From: Anaerolineales bacterium
GTDB lineage: Bacteria > Chloroflexota > Anaerolineae > Anaerolineales > UBA11858
DNA length: 35,694 nucleotides
NCBI GenBank assembly: GCA_024763275.1
Contig: JANTFT010000022.1
Span: forward strand, 1 to 35,694
Reading direction: 5' to 3'
Below the pieces are notes generated by a model. It was not told where the DNA came from. It saw only the letters and a list, made by a program, of their open reading frames with translations, and made no database searches. Position numbers and translations under genes: made by a program. This document shows positions 23,699-32,632 of this stretch, piece by piece (the stretch's first letter is position 1; each line of letters begins with the position of its first letter).

Positions 23699-26600
23699 TT
23701 ACTCGTAAATTGCGGGAAGGGTCCGGTATATGGTGGTGTCCTGATTCTGGTAAACCACCTTCCAGTAAACACCCTCTCCCTGCTCGAATTTCGCTATCCC
23801 CTCAGATTGATATTTTGCACGTTCCAGCTGGCCGACGATGATATAGCTCACCTGATACCTGGCCAGGAAATCTACAGCCTCATTGAGATCAGCAGTAGCG
23901 TAGAACCCGTTCACTGCATCTACCCGGGAGAAAACCCATTCATGCGGGGTGATCGTGCGCTGCTGGCGCTGATGCCAGTTCCAACCAACCACACCCGGCA
24001 GACCGGTATACACAGTGTACCTTGTGCCCCAGTGATATTCAACCTGGTTGGCCTCAACGATCACCGGCGACCCCTGGACATTATCCTGCATCCAGCGGAT
24101 TGCCTGATAATCCTGCGACAGATCCAGGGCCGTATCCAGATCATAATAAGTCGCGTAGCGCATAAAAGTCATCCCGTCAAGAGTATGGGGGGCGTCTGGA
24201 GCCATTCTGTCTTTGATCTTGGCCACACCTCCCAGCAGGGGATACAGCGCCGCGCTTACCAGCAGGATATAAAATGCCGTCTGCCAGACAACCCGGAGAG
24301 CGGTACCCGGCTTGCGGGAGGATCTCAGCAGCCAGCCTAAAGCCGCCGCCGCGCTAATGGACAGCAGGGTCCAGGCCTGCAGGTAGAACTTGAATACCGT
24401 GTTCATGCGGCCAATGTCCCCCTCCACATAAAAGAGCTCCACCATCAGCGTGATCGCCAGGCCGGTGCCGACCAAAAAGAGCACGAACCCTTTCATCAGA
24501 TCCTGGTCCGGCCGCAGAAGCAGGACCAGCGCCCAGGCCATGAGGGGGAGGACTAGCCAGATAATATGCACTCCTGTGCCAATCAGTGAGAGATCTCCGA
24601 TCCTGATATCATTCTCAAGAGTCACCCCCTGGCTGATGATAATCACCAGCAGCACGAGCAGGGACGCGATGATCAGCTCACGGATCTTTACCAGCTTCCG
24701 CAGCGCGGAAACCGGTGTGGCTGCCATCCATTCCACCGTTTCCACAGCCATCCAGGACACAATGACAAAAAGGAACAATCCCCAATGGATCAGATAATCG
24801 TTCAGCGGGGTATGTGTCCCAAACCAGGGCTTTACACTGGTATAGCCCTCCCCATACCAGTGGGCATAAGGCTGGAATGTCAGATATGCGAAGACCAGGA
24901 ATATTCCCAGTTGGAGGGCCGGCCGCTGCCAGGTGTGGTTTTCTTTTCCCTTCTCCCGCCACCAGGAGTACAGCAGTGCCACTGCCCCCAGAGCCAGATA
25001 GGGATAAAAATCCCAGGTGTTGGTGGGGCGCAGTACGCCTACAACCAACGCCCCAAAGAGCGGGACGCCGATCAGCTGCCCTATATCAGACCGGGAATCC
25101 CCGGACTGGCCGCTGGACTTGATGACAGAAAGGATCCAGGCCAGGACCAGCAGGGTAAGCGGCAGGGCGATCAGATGGGCATGCAGATCGCCATACAGGA
25201 AAGTGAAAAAGGGGAACTCCGTAATCGGACCACCATGCTCAGCCCCAATCACCCGGCTGGGATTCCAGTACCACTCATCCAACCGGTAGTGGAGCGTGGG
25301 TGTTTTAACCAGCTGAGCCAATCCGACCAAGGTCCATTTGATGCGCTGGAAGAAACCTCCCTCAAGCACATTGATCCCACCGGACGCCAGGCGCTGCAGT
25401 CCCTGAAATACCATCCTTAACACACCCAGGTTGCCCAGTACAGCCATACCCAGGACCCCAGCAAACCCTCCCAGATAGGGCAGGTCCCGGACCCGGTGGC
25501 GCGAGCGGTCACCTCCCAGCAGGTTCCAGACCACAGCAAACGCTCCCAGCCCCAGCATCATGAACAGGGTGGGCAGGATCAGGTTATAAGCCAGGGAAGG
25601 CATGATTCCCAGCAGTTTGGTCAGGACACCAACAAACACGTACCCGTAGTAGTAATAATTGATATATCCGCCGGCAAACCAGGGATCGTAGGGAGGGAAA
25701 GTGGTGCTCTTCAGGACGGCGTTAAAATAGGAAAAATCCATCGGCCGTTCCCCACCCTTCCAGGGATGCCATAAATCCGGGTTCCCAAAGCGGATCAGCA
25801 GGGAAAAGATAAACAGGGTGAGGGCTAATATCTCCACGATCAGGAAATAGCGCTGCGACTTTTCCCAGGTCTTGCCCAATTCTTCGCGCTGTTTATAGCC
25901 CAGATAAATGCCGACGGCCGCCAGCAGGATAAGGATGCCGAAAATGGTTATGCGCTGGAAGGGGATGCCAGCCGAACCCGCCAACCAGGACAGATAGGAA
26001 AGCAGCAGCAAACCCGAAGTCCGGGCCAGTGGATATCCACCAGCGTTTAAGCCAGGGAGAACGACTCGCAGCAAAGGATAAGCCAGCAAGCCGAGCAAGA
26101 AGACAGATAAATACCACACGACAACCGCGACCAGCTGGCTGCGGTTTTGGAGAGCGTCCGGGTTGAAGATATCCCGCCAGGTACCTCCAGCTCTCTGGGC
26201 TTCCAGCCTGTCAGGGGGCAGCATCAGGTCCCCGGGGTGGTTGTCAGCCTGTTTGGGAGTGATATGAAGCACCCGGGTCAAATCAACAGCAGAAAGGATC
26301 TCAGCTGCTTTTTGTAAACTGTAGTCAGCTGATTTTCTGAAGATAAAGACCTTGGGGTGGTCATAGACCGTGAAGGCCTCTTCGGCTGGTTGGTCGTTGA
26401 TCTCCCAGGAACCAAGCGAGGGGTTGGACTGGAACGTTTCTATCAGCTCAAAGCCCAGGTTGCCCTGGTAGGTGCCGGGCAGAGCTTTGTTGTAGCAATC
26501 CTCGATCGTGATCTCCAGGGGGCAGCCCATCAGCTGGCGGTAGTACTCGCTGGTCAGGGGATACCTTTCCGGCACGCGGGTGGTGGTCCCCCACTGCCTG

Positions 26601-28516
26601 CTGGAGGTGATCATGATGTATTCTGCCTGATCCATCGTGGACAGGAAGCGGTCCAGTTTTTCAGGGTTGTCATCCCAGTAGAGCTCAAAGTTCAGCCCCC
26701 CCTGGTAAATGCCGCCAAAGGGGTCATAGCCATCCATCCGCAGGGGCAGACCATCATCCCAGGAGCTCTCGTTGGCAATCCCGATCCTTCCCAGACTCAC
26801 CCCGGTCCCGGGACCCACTAGGGAGAGACTGAATTGGTAGGTTTCGCCAGCCTGAAGGTTTGCGGGGGTTTCGAAGTGGATCCTTCCTTCAGCCACACCC
26901 TCTGAAAACGTGAACGATCCCTGACCGCTGGCCAGGGTTTGACCGCTCAGGTCGTTGATGGCCGCCTGCAGGGTCACTGCAGGGGCTGACAGATCTTGAG
27001 CTGTGACAGCGGGGAAATAAACCGCCTCTGCCCGGCCGGATTCTTTAGCTGTAAAATTGGTCAGCCAGGAGATTTCCGGGCTGATAAAAAAACCATCCGG
27101 GTAGGAAAGCAGGTCGAAGTGCTGCCCATCCTCACTCTCTACCTCCAGCGTGGCCGGTCCCGGGATATGCTCAAAGATCCATCTGGTAGCGGCTACCCGG
27201 GGATGAGGAAAGGTGTAGATCCGCGAAAAAGCGAAAGCCCAAGCAGCAGTCAGGAGGAGGGAGATGACACCTATACCAAGGACTCCCCCTCTCAGAAATT
27301 TCCCGGAAAGCTCCAGGGGGCCAAGCTTGAACTTCTTGTCCTGCAAGGTTTGCCAGAGCTCCACCAACATCCAGCCAGCAAAAACGGCCAGCAGAGGGTA
27401 AATCGGAAGCTGGTAGCGCATGGTGCTGTTCCATTGGACCGACTGCCAGGCAAAGTAAACCCCTGTCCAGGCCCACAGAACCAGGCGGGGTGTCCAAATA
27501 CGGGAGGAGATCAATTTCCAACCCATCCACAGGAAACCCGCCCAGGCCAGGGTACCAAAAGGCAGTCCCAGACCCCACAGGACCATGTTCTGAAGAGAGA
27601 ACCAGATAGGCCTTCTGGCCCACTGCAGGGCTGGCGGGAAATCCACATCCCCGGAAGCCTGAGCCTGGAGCGATCTTAATGAAGACACCCAGTTCTCATT
27701 CAGACCGAAATTGAAGAAACCAGGTCCGGCAAAGGCATAGGGTTGGAAAATCCTGAAAATAACCAGGGCTGCAGCGGCGGCCAGGACCAGATAGAGAATA
27801 ATCCGAGGAGTCAGCTGGTGCTTCCGGTCCTCCTCCAATCTCGACCAATGCACCAGGGCCGCCAGGGGCAGGGTGGCTGCCACCGGCACAGCGTTGACCT
27901 TGGACGCCACAGCCATACCTAGAGCTGCCCCAAATAGCAGATACGAGGCCAGATCCACCCTGTCATCCGGGGCGGTGGCGACCTCCACAGCAAAATAAAA
28001 AGCCAGCAGGGTAAAGAAGGTTATGAAAGTATCAACTGTGAAAAAGTGGGACTGCTGGATCTGGAGCACAGCCAGTGCTGAAAACGCCGCTCCGATCAAG
28101 CCCACTTTGCGGTTAAACAGCCTAGCACCGACAAAAAAGACCAGAACAACTGACAGCAGATCCATTACCGCAGAAAGCGACCGCCCCACCAGGTATACGC
28201 TCCCATAGCCAGTATATCCCAGCCATTCAGCCACATACCTGACCATAAAGATCGGCAGGGTTCCGTAGACAAAGAAGTTGTGGCCCTGATTATTGGGATT
28301 CAGGGTAGAAGCAGCAGTGTTGAAATAATCCTTTAGAGAATCCACCGGCAGCAGGCTGGACTCTACCATGGTCAGGAAACGCTCATCGGGATGGAGGTGC
28401 TGTTCCTCATCCCAATCCAGACCTGTGAACCGCAAATATGCCCCTCCTGCCAGAATGATCACCAGCAGCAGAAGCGACAGCCAGCGGTTAAGATCGGGTT
28501 TTACGGATTTTTCCAT
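23699..28516 (-). CDS. GT39-like and Chlor_Arch_YYY (DUF2298) fusion membrane protein
   Basis: A giant 1605-residue polytopic protein. Residues 1-450 look like a GT39/PMT glycosyltransferase: a first helix, then the loop LHPDERF with Asp44-Glu45 in the catalytic DE position, and a string of helices. Residues about 450-790 are a soluble, probably extracytoplasmic, beta-rich region. Residues about 795-1605 are a complete YYY domain with YYYYG at 954-958, parallel to the 823-residue protein downstream (shared patterns: VWYL...YPL...LPGL, YFNAVL...PPYDPWFAGG, and a C-terminal YIIVGQLE block). Thus a putative transferase and the YYY unit are one polypeptide, implying they act at one site. An in-frame TTG at 28525 is an alternative start. 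The ATG is 5 bp after the preceding stop codon, indicating translational coupling. Confidence 0.85.
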   Translation of the reverse strand: MEKSVKPDLNRWLSLLLLVIILAGGAYLRFTGLDWDEEQHLHPDERFLTMVESSLLPVDSLKDYFNTAASTLNPNNQGHNFFVYGTLPIFMVRYVAEWLGYTGYGSVYLVGRSLSAVMDLLSVVLVFFVGARLFNRKVGLIGAAFSALAVLQIQQSHFFTVDTFITFFTLLAFYFAVEVATAPDDRVDLASYLLFGAALGMAVASKVNAVPVAATLPLAALVHWSRLEEDRKHQLTPRIILYLVLAAAAALVIFRIFQPYAFAGPGFFNFGLNENWVSSLRSLQAQASGDVDFPPALQWARRPIWFSLQNMVLWGLGLPFGTLAWAGFLWMGWKLISSRIWTPRLVLWAWTGVYFAWQSVQWNSTMRYQLPIYPLLAVFAGWMLVELWQTLQDKKFKLGPLELSGKFLRGGVLGIGVISLLLTAAWAFAFSRIYTFPHPRVAATRWIFEHIPGPATLEVESEDGQHFDLLSYPDGFFISPEISWLTNFTAKESGRAEAVYFPAVTAQDLSAPAVTLQAAINDLSGQTLASGQGSFTFSEGVAEGRIHFETPANLQAGETYQFSLSLVGPGTGVSLGRIGIANESSWDDGLPLRMDGYDPFGGIYQGGLNFELYWDDNPEKLDRFLSTMDQAEYIMITSSRQWGTTTRVPERYPLTSEYYRQLMGCPLEITIEDCYNKALPGTYQGNLGFELIETFQSNPSLGSWEINDQPAEEAFTVYDHPKVFIFRKSADYSLQKAAEILSAVDLTRVLHITPKQADNHPGDLMLPPDRLEAQRAGGTWRDIFNPDALQNRSQLVAVVVWYLSVFLLGLLAYPLLRVVLPGLNAGGYPLARTSGLLLLSYLSWLAGSAGIPFQRITIFGILILLAAVGIYLGYKQREELGKTWEKSQRYFLIVEILALTLFIFSLLIRFGNPDLWHPWKGGERPMDFSYFNAVLKSTTFPPYDPWFAGGYINYYYYGYVFVGVLTKLLGIMPSLAYNLILPTLFMMLGLGAFAVVWNLLGGDRSRHRVRDLPYLGGFAGVLGMAVLGNLGVLRMVFQGLQRLASGGINVLEGGFFQRIKWTLVGLAQLVKTPTLHYRLDEWYWNPSRVIGAEHGGPITEFPFFTFLYGDLHAHLIALPLTLLVLAWILSVIKSSGQSGDSRSDIGQLIGVPLFGALVVGVLRPTNTWDFYPYLALGAVALLYSWWREKGKENHTWQRPALQLGIFLVFAYLTFQPYAHWYGEGYTSVKPWFGTHTPLNDYLIHWGLFLFVIVSWMAVETVEWMAATPVSALRKLVKIRELIIASLLVLLVIIISQGVTLENDIRIGDLSLIGTGVHIIWLVLPLMAWALVLLLRPDQDLMKGFVLFLVGTGLAITLMVELFYVEGDIGRMNTVFKFYLQAWTLLSISAAAALGWLLRSSRKPGTALRVVWQTAFYILLVSAALYPLLGGVAKIKDRMAPDAPHTLDGMTFMRYATYYDLDTALDLSQDYQAIRWMQDNVQGSPVIVEANQVEYHWGTRYTVYTGLPGVVGWNWHQRQQRTITPHEWVFSRVDAVNGFYATADLNEAVDFLARYQVSYIIVGQLERAKYQSEGIAKFEQGEGVYWKVVYQNQDTTIYRTLPAIYE

Positions 28517-28521
28517 AAGCC

Positions 28522-30624
28522 TCAATTTTCCATTCGGTCATTCAGCACATAATACAGCATAAAATCTCTGCCTTCAACCTCTGAAACATATATATCAACA
28601 ACACCATCTGGATACAGATCCCGGAGAACCTGGGCAGCCTCCTCGTCATCGGGTTTATAGATGTACAATTTTGGCGTCCCGACTTCCACAGTGCTCGCGA
28701 TTTCCTGAGGCCAGAGGGCGTAATCCTTAACCTGACCAACAGCCTGGATTCCCACCAGACGGGTATCCACCCAGTAAGGATAGGGAACTACCCAGGCATG
28801 GTTCTCATCTCCAATAGTATCCGCAAATTCTCGAATCACCGCTCCAATCTCGGATGTATTCCAGGCGTTGTTGCGGAACTGCTGGTAGTAATCCACAAAC
28901 ACCAGCCGGGCATTTTCCTTCATGCTGGCGACGGCCAGGATCAAGATAGCCGCCCAGGAAAACCATTTACCCCATTTGTCAGAAAGCTGGGACCTGAGAT
29001 TGACGGTCAAATTCTCAACCGCGATAGCAGTGATCAGGAAGACCGGGATCATCGCCCCACCTGTGCGGTTCAAGGAAGGGTTTTCGCTGGGGAACGCCAG
29101 GGACAGGACAGACGGAAGCAGCAGCAGGGGAACCAGCAGCAGCAGGGTCAGATCGGTCCAGTGGCGCTTTTTGATATACCGGATCAGGACCAGAATAACG
29201 CCCAGACTGAAAAAGGCCGCTGAGATCACTCCCAGGGCAGGCCGACCCGGGATGGAGTGGACCCAGATCTGGCCGTTATCCCACTGGAACATCACCAAAG
29301 CCTTCCCCAAATTGGAGAAGAAGATCGCCCAGGGATTGCCCTGTAGAGGCCGTTCCGCATCCGACATCCTGGTTTGCATTCGATAGGCAAAGGCCTGGTA
29401 ATTGGATAAAGCATAGCGTCCCAGAGGCAGGAAGATCACCAGGGAGATCAAACCTACCAGCAGCAGAGCGATCACCGCCAGGCGGCGGTTCTCCCGGGAC
29501 TTTGTATGCAGTATATAGACCAGCAGCAGGACGACCACAACGAGAGGTACAACCCGGAAGGGACTGTAACCGTGGAGACCGATGCCCAAGAACAGGCCCG
29601 CCAGAAGAAAATCATTCCAGCGCTTGCGCTTCAACCCCCGGATAAGAAAATACAGGGTCGGGGCCAGGAAGGCAGGGTAGAGGGCAAAGCGGAGAGCCAC
29701 CCGGGAAATCACGTTAGGCCAGTAAGCGATGCCAGCGAAGAACATGGCCAGCAAGCCCACTTCTTTGTTCTTGAGCTCCTTACCGAGCAGATAGAAAAAG
29801 GGAAGCGAGAAAAAACTGACCAGGCAGGTTCCCAGCTTTAAACTCAGGAAGGAAATCCCGGTCCCGAATAGTTTAGCCACGGCCACGGTCAGATACATCT
29901 GGAAGGCTTCCCGGCCGGTATTGCGCGGGAAAAAGATCAAATATTGACCCCGGAGCACATTAGAGACATCGATCAGCTTTTCAGCATGGTCGCTGAACAT
30001 CTCTGGAGGAACCTGATTGAGACGGAAAAATCGGAAGAACCCGGCCAACAGAAATACTGCCGCCACCAGGATCATCCAGGGCGTGATCAGCAGGCCGCCT
30101 TCCAGGAACCTGCGCCAGGCCGATCGAAGCTTGCCCCACCAACCTGCGGGGACCCATAAAGAATGCCAGATCAGGGCCGATCCGACCACCCATAAACTTA
30201 GGTTCAGTAAATTAAAAGTATTCCCGCCGAAGAAAGCAAATGCCAGAAGGGAAAAGAAACTGCCTGCCAGGAAAGGGATCCAGCGCACTTTGAACTGATC
30301 CGCTTCTCCCTGATCCGGGAGGAGGGAATCCACCTTCCAGTTCCTGAAGATGATCAACAGCACCAATCCAATCCCGGCTGCGGCGTAAAAGAAAATCACC
30401 AGCCCCTTTGATCTCTCATCGGTCTCACTGAACAGCTGGGCTATGATCGCCAGTAGGAATGGCACCGGGATTGTGATCAGAGCCAGAAACCCGGGGCTGG
30501 AGTGGGTCTTATCCCGGAGCACCTCATCGCCTGGTTCTGGCTCAGGGGAAGGAAGGATGATCTGGTTTTTCTTCCAGAAGGTCAATTTCTCTTTGACGTA
30601 ATCGAGAACACTCGGTTCTTCCAT
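28522..30624 (-). CDS. GT39/GT83-like polytopic glycosyltransferase
   Basis: A 700-residue membrane protein. Residues 1-180 are a cytoplasmic Pro/Glu-rich start and about four helices. From about 183 a PMT/ArnT-like core begins: FFRFFRLNQVPPEMFSDHAEKL with Asp212 in the catalytic position (DH instead of DE), then a conserved-looking REAFQMYL and about nine more helices. The C-terminal 130 residues are soluble (WVVPYPYWVDTRL ... VYVSEVEGR type region) and lie outside by topology. By family it would transfer a sugar from a polyprenyl-phosphate donor to a lipid, glycan or protein; donor and acceptor are unknown. GAGGGG lies 6 nt before the ATG. The methyltransferase gene ends 27 bp upstream. Confidence 0.75.
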   Translation of the reverse strand: MEEPSVLDYVKEKLTFWKKNQIILPSPEPEPGDEVLRDKTHSSPGFLALITIPVPFLLAIIAQLFSETDERSKGLVIFFYAAAGIGLVLLIIFRNWKVDSLLPDQGEADQFKVRWIPFLAGSFFSLLAFAFFGGNTFNLLNLSLWVVGSALIWHSLWVPAGWWGKLRSAWRRFLEGGLLITPWMILVAAVFLLAGFFRFFRLNQVPPEMFSDHAEKLIDVSNVLRGQYLIFFPRNTGREAFQMYLTVAVAKLFGTGISFLSLKLGTCLVSFFSLPFFYLLGKELKNKEVGLLAMFFAGIAYWPNVISRVALRFALYPAFLAPTLYFLIRGLKRKRWNDFLLAGLFLGIGLHGYSPFRVVPLVVVVLLLVYILHTKSRENRRLAVIALLLVGLISLVIFLPLGRYALSNYQAFAYRMQTRMSDAERPLQGNPWAIFFSNLGKALVMFQWDNGQIWVHSIPGRPALGVISAAFFSLGVILVLIRYIKKRHWTDLTLLLLVPLLLLPSVLSLAFPSENPSLNRTGGAMIPVFLITAIAVENLTVNLRSQLSDKWGKWFSWAAILILAVASMKENARLVFVDYYQQFRNNAWNTSEIGAVIREFADTIGDENHAWVVPYPYWVDTRLVGIQAVGQVKDYALWPQEIASTVEVGTPKLYIYKPDDEEAAQVLRDLYPDGVVDIYVSEVEGRDFMLYYVLNDRMEN

Positions 30625-30651
30625 AAGCAACCCCTCGGCGGGCAGGAAATA

Positions 30652-31437
30652 TCAGTCGACGAGTCTGGTAATGTAAAATGTGTAGGCCCCCTGCTGGCTC
30701 CTGGGATCTCCCTCGTAATGGGGCCTGACCAGGCGTTCAGTGAAGAAAAGATTCCAGCGGGTGGGAGACAGGACCCAGCGGCCAAAGAGCATTTTGCTCA
30801 CCCAGGATGGCACGCCAAAAAAGTGCCCCCATTCCAGAGTATGCAGCGCCCGGGGAGGAAAATAATCCCACCAGTCTTCAACTTTGAAGCCAAATTTATT
30901 CAGGCGCTTCTCCCAGGTTTCGTGGGAATCGCAGTGGTAATGGCGGGAGATGCGGTTGAAAAAGCTCCGGTAGCGCCCGGCCAAACCCGACCAGCCCCGC
31001 TTTTCCAACCACCTGCCTAGCGAGAGGGTTTCCAGAAAGCGCTGGTTGGGTACACAGAATATAAAGGGAGAGCCGGGTTTGAGAACGCGGGCTGTTTCAG
31101 CCAGGACAGGTTCCAGATCCGGGATGTGCTCCAGCACAGAATTGCTGATCGCGCTGGTAAAATAATCCGCCGGATAGGGCATTTTATCGCCGGCCCCGCA
31201 GACCAGATATTGGTAAGAAGCCCGCCCGGCAGCTTCCCGGATCGGGCCCCACCAGGGATCCAACCCCATCGTCAGAGGCTGATCGAAGGTCAGGGAAGCA
31301 AAATGCCCATCCCCACAGCCCAGATCAAGGACAGGTTCCGGGAGGGAAATCCCCTCATAAAAACGAGCCTCGACCGCTCGCAGTAAGGCTCTGAAATAGG
31401 GCAGGTCCCTCAGGTGGAGCTCCAGATAATCCTTCAA
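30652..31437 (-). CDS. Class I SAM-dependent methyltransferase
   Basis: A 261-residue Rossmann methyltransferase of the UbiE/type-11 group. Motif I is VLDLGCGDG (36-44), MGLDPWW gives the acidic motif II, GDKMPYPADYFTSAISNSVLEHI is the family's post-II/IV block, and ARVLKPGSPFIF is motif VI-like. The target is not predictable; in a glycan cluster, O-methylation of a sugar or lipid is the natural guess. The start is a TTG whose frame overlaps the GT4 stop by 4 bp (TTGA), and AGGAGGG lies 6 nt upstream inside the GT4 gene. This strong site decides the start, as no other early start codon is available. Confidence 0.9.
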   Translation of the reverse strand: MKDYLELHLRDLPYFRALLRAVEARFYEGISLPEPVLDLGCGDGHFASLTFDQPLTMGLDPWWGPIREAAGRASYQYLVCGAGDKMPYPADYFTSAISNSVLEHIPDLEPVLAETARVLKPGSPFIFCVPNQRFLETLSLGRWLEKRGWSGLAGRYRSFFNRISRHYHCDSHETWEKRLNKFGFKVEDWWDYFPPRALHTLEWGHFFGVPSWVSKMLFGRWVLSPTRWNLFFTERLVRPHYEGDPRSQQGAYTFYITRLVD

Positions 31438-32597
31438 GATTGGCCCTCCTGCAATCTGGCATACAACCTCTCATAAGCGGCAGCATTTGTCAGGGGATCG
31501 AAGGTTTTGGCAACCCCAGGCGGATCTCCCCGATAGGCTTCCGGTTGGGAGAATACCTTGATAATCGCCTCCGCCAGGGCGCCGGCATCCCCGATGGGCA
31601 CGACTTCCCCCATGCCGGTCAGCCGGGGAGGCACTCTGACTCCCGGCAGGTTGGAAGCGATTGACGGAGTACCCTGGATCATGGCTTCAATCTGTACCAA
31701 CCCGAAGGTCTCCGTGGAATTCAAGCTGGGCACGACCAGGACATCCAGGCAGTTGTAAAAACAGGCCATTTGTTCCTGGTCCAGAATGCCCAGGAACGTC
31801 CACTGCCCCCGCTCCTGGTAAGCCTGAATGTCAGGCCAGAGTTTATCGAAATAAGCCCCTTCCCCCATCACGTTCTGATACTGGCCGGCGTAAAGAACCA
31901 GAGTGTCGGGATATTCGTCCATCACTCGCGGGAGAGCGTTGATGAGGATCTCGACTCCCTTTTCAGTTGCGAAGCGGGTGGCCATCCCGATCACCGGAGA
32001 GCGCCCGGCCGGGTTGACACGGCGCTGGTATGCTTCTATTTCCTCATCGGTCACCCGAGGCATCACCACCGGTGGGTAGATCACCTCAACCTTGTCCGCA
32101 AAGCGCTGGAGGAAGGGCGAATGGGAAGCGAAATCATCTGTGTAAGCGCAGATGCTGTTTGCCAGGGCGCCCGCCAGTGTATTCATCACCTGGACAACAG
32201 CATTGATCAGGCGGTTGAAAATAGACCTTGGCAGCAGCAGATCACAATGATAAGTGATCAGGGTTGGTCTGCCCAGCAGGCGGCCTCGCAGGGCGACACC
32301 AGCGGCATCGAATTGAGGGAGATGCAGGTGAACCACATCGTGGCTGGATACCAGCTTCCAGGCCAGCCAGCCAAAAGTAGGCATGATCACTCCCTTGCTG
32401 ATCCTGAACAGCACCGGGGCGCGGATGATCCGAACGCCATCCACGATCTCTTCCCGAGGCAGGTCCTTTTCATACTGGGATGTGAGCACGGTCACTTGAT
32501 GTCCCAGCTCAACCAGTGATTTTGCCAGGCGCTCCACATAGATCGTCAGCCCGCTGGTATGGGGCCGGTAGTAGGTCAGCACTGTCAGTATCTTCAT
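31434..32597 (-). CDS. GT4-family glycosyltransferase
   Basis: A 387-residue GT-B fold retaining glycosyltransferase that uses nucleotide-activated sugars in the cytoplasm, often on polyprenyl or glycerolipid acceptors. The N-terminal half has the TYYRPHTSGLTIYVERLA acceptor-domain loop. The C-terminal half carries Arg208 and Lys213 (ATRFATEKG), which grip the donor phosphates, and the E-x7-E pair Glu296/Glu304 (TETFGLVQIEAM). Resemblance to mannosyltransferases of the PimB/WbaZ type is general, so the sugar is not assigned. It follows the epimerase by 35 bp and overlaps the methyltransferase start by 4 bp. Confidence 0.92.
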   Translation of the reverse strand: MKILTVLTYYRPHTSGLTIYVERLAKSLVELGHQVTVLTSQYEKDLPREEIVDGVRIIRAPVLFRISKGVIMPTFGWLAWKLVSSHDVVHLHLPQFDAAGVALRGRLLGRPTLITYHCDLLLPRSIFNRLINAVVQVMNTLAGALANSICAYTDDFASHSPFLQRFADKVEVIYPPVVMPRVTDEEIEAYQRRVNPAGRSPVIGMATRFATEKGVEILINALPRVMDEYPDTLVLYAGQYQNVMGEGAYFDKLWPDIQAYQERGQWTFLGILDQEQMACFYNCLDVLVVPSLNSTETFGLVQIEAMIQGTPSIASNLPGVRVPPRLTGMGEVVPIGDAGALAEAIIKVFSQPEAYRGDPPGVAKTFDPLTNAAAYERLYARLQEGQS

Positions 32598-32632
32598 AGA
32601 GAAGTGATTCCAAGATTCCCGTATTCACCCTG

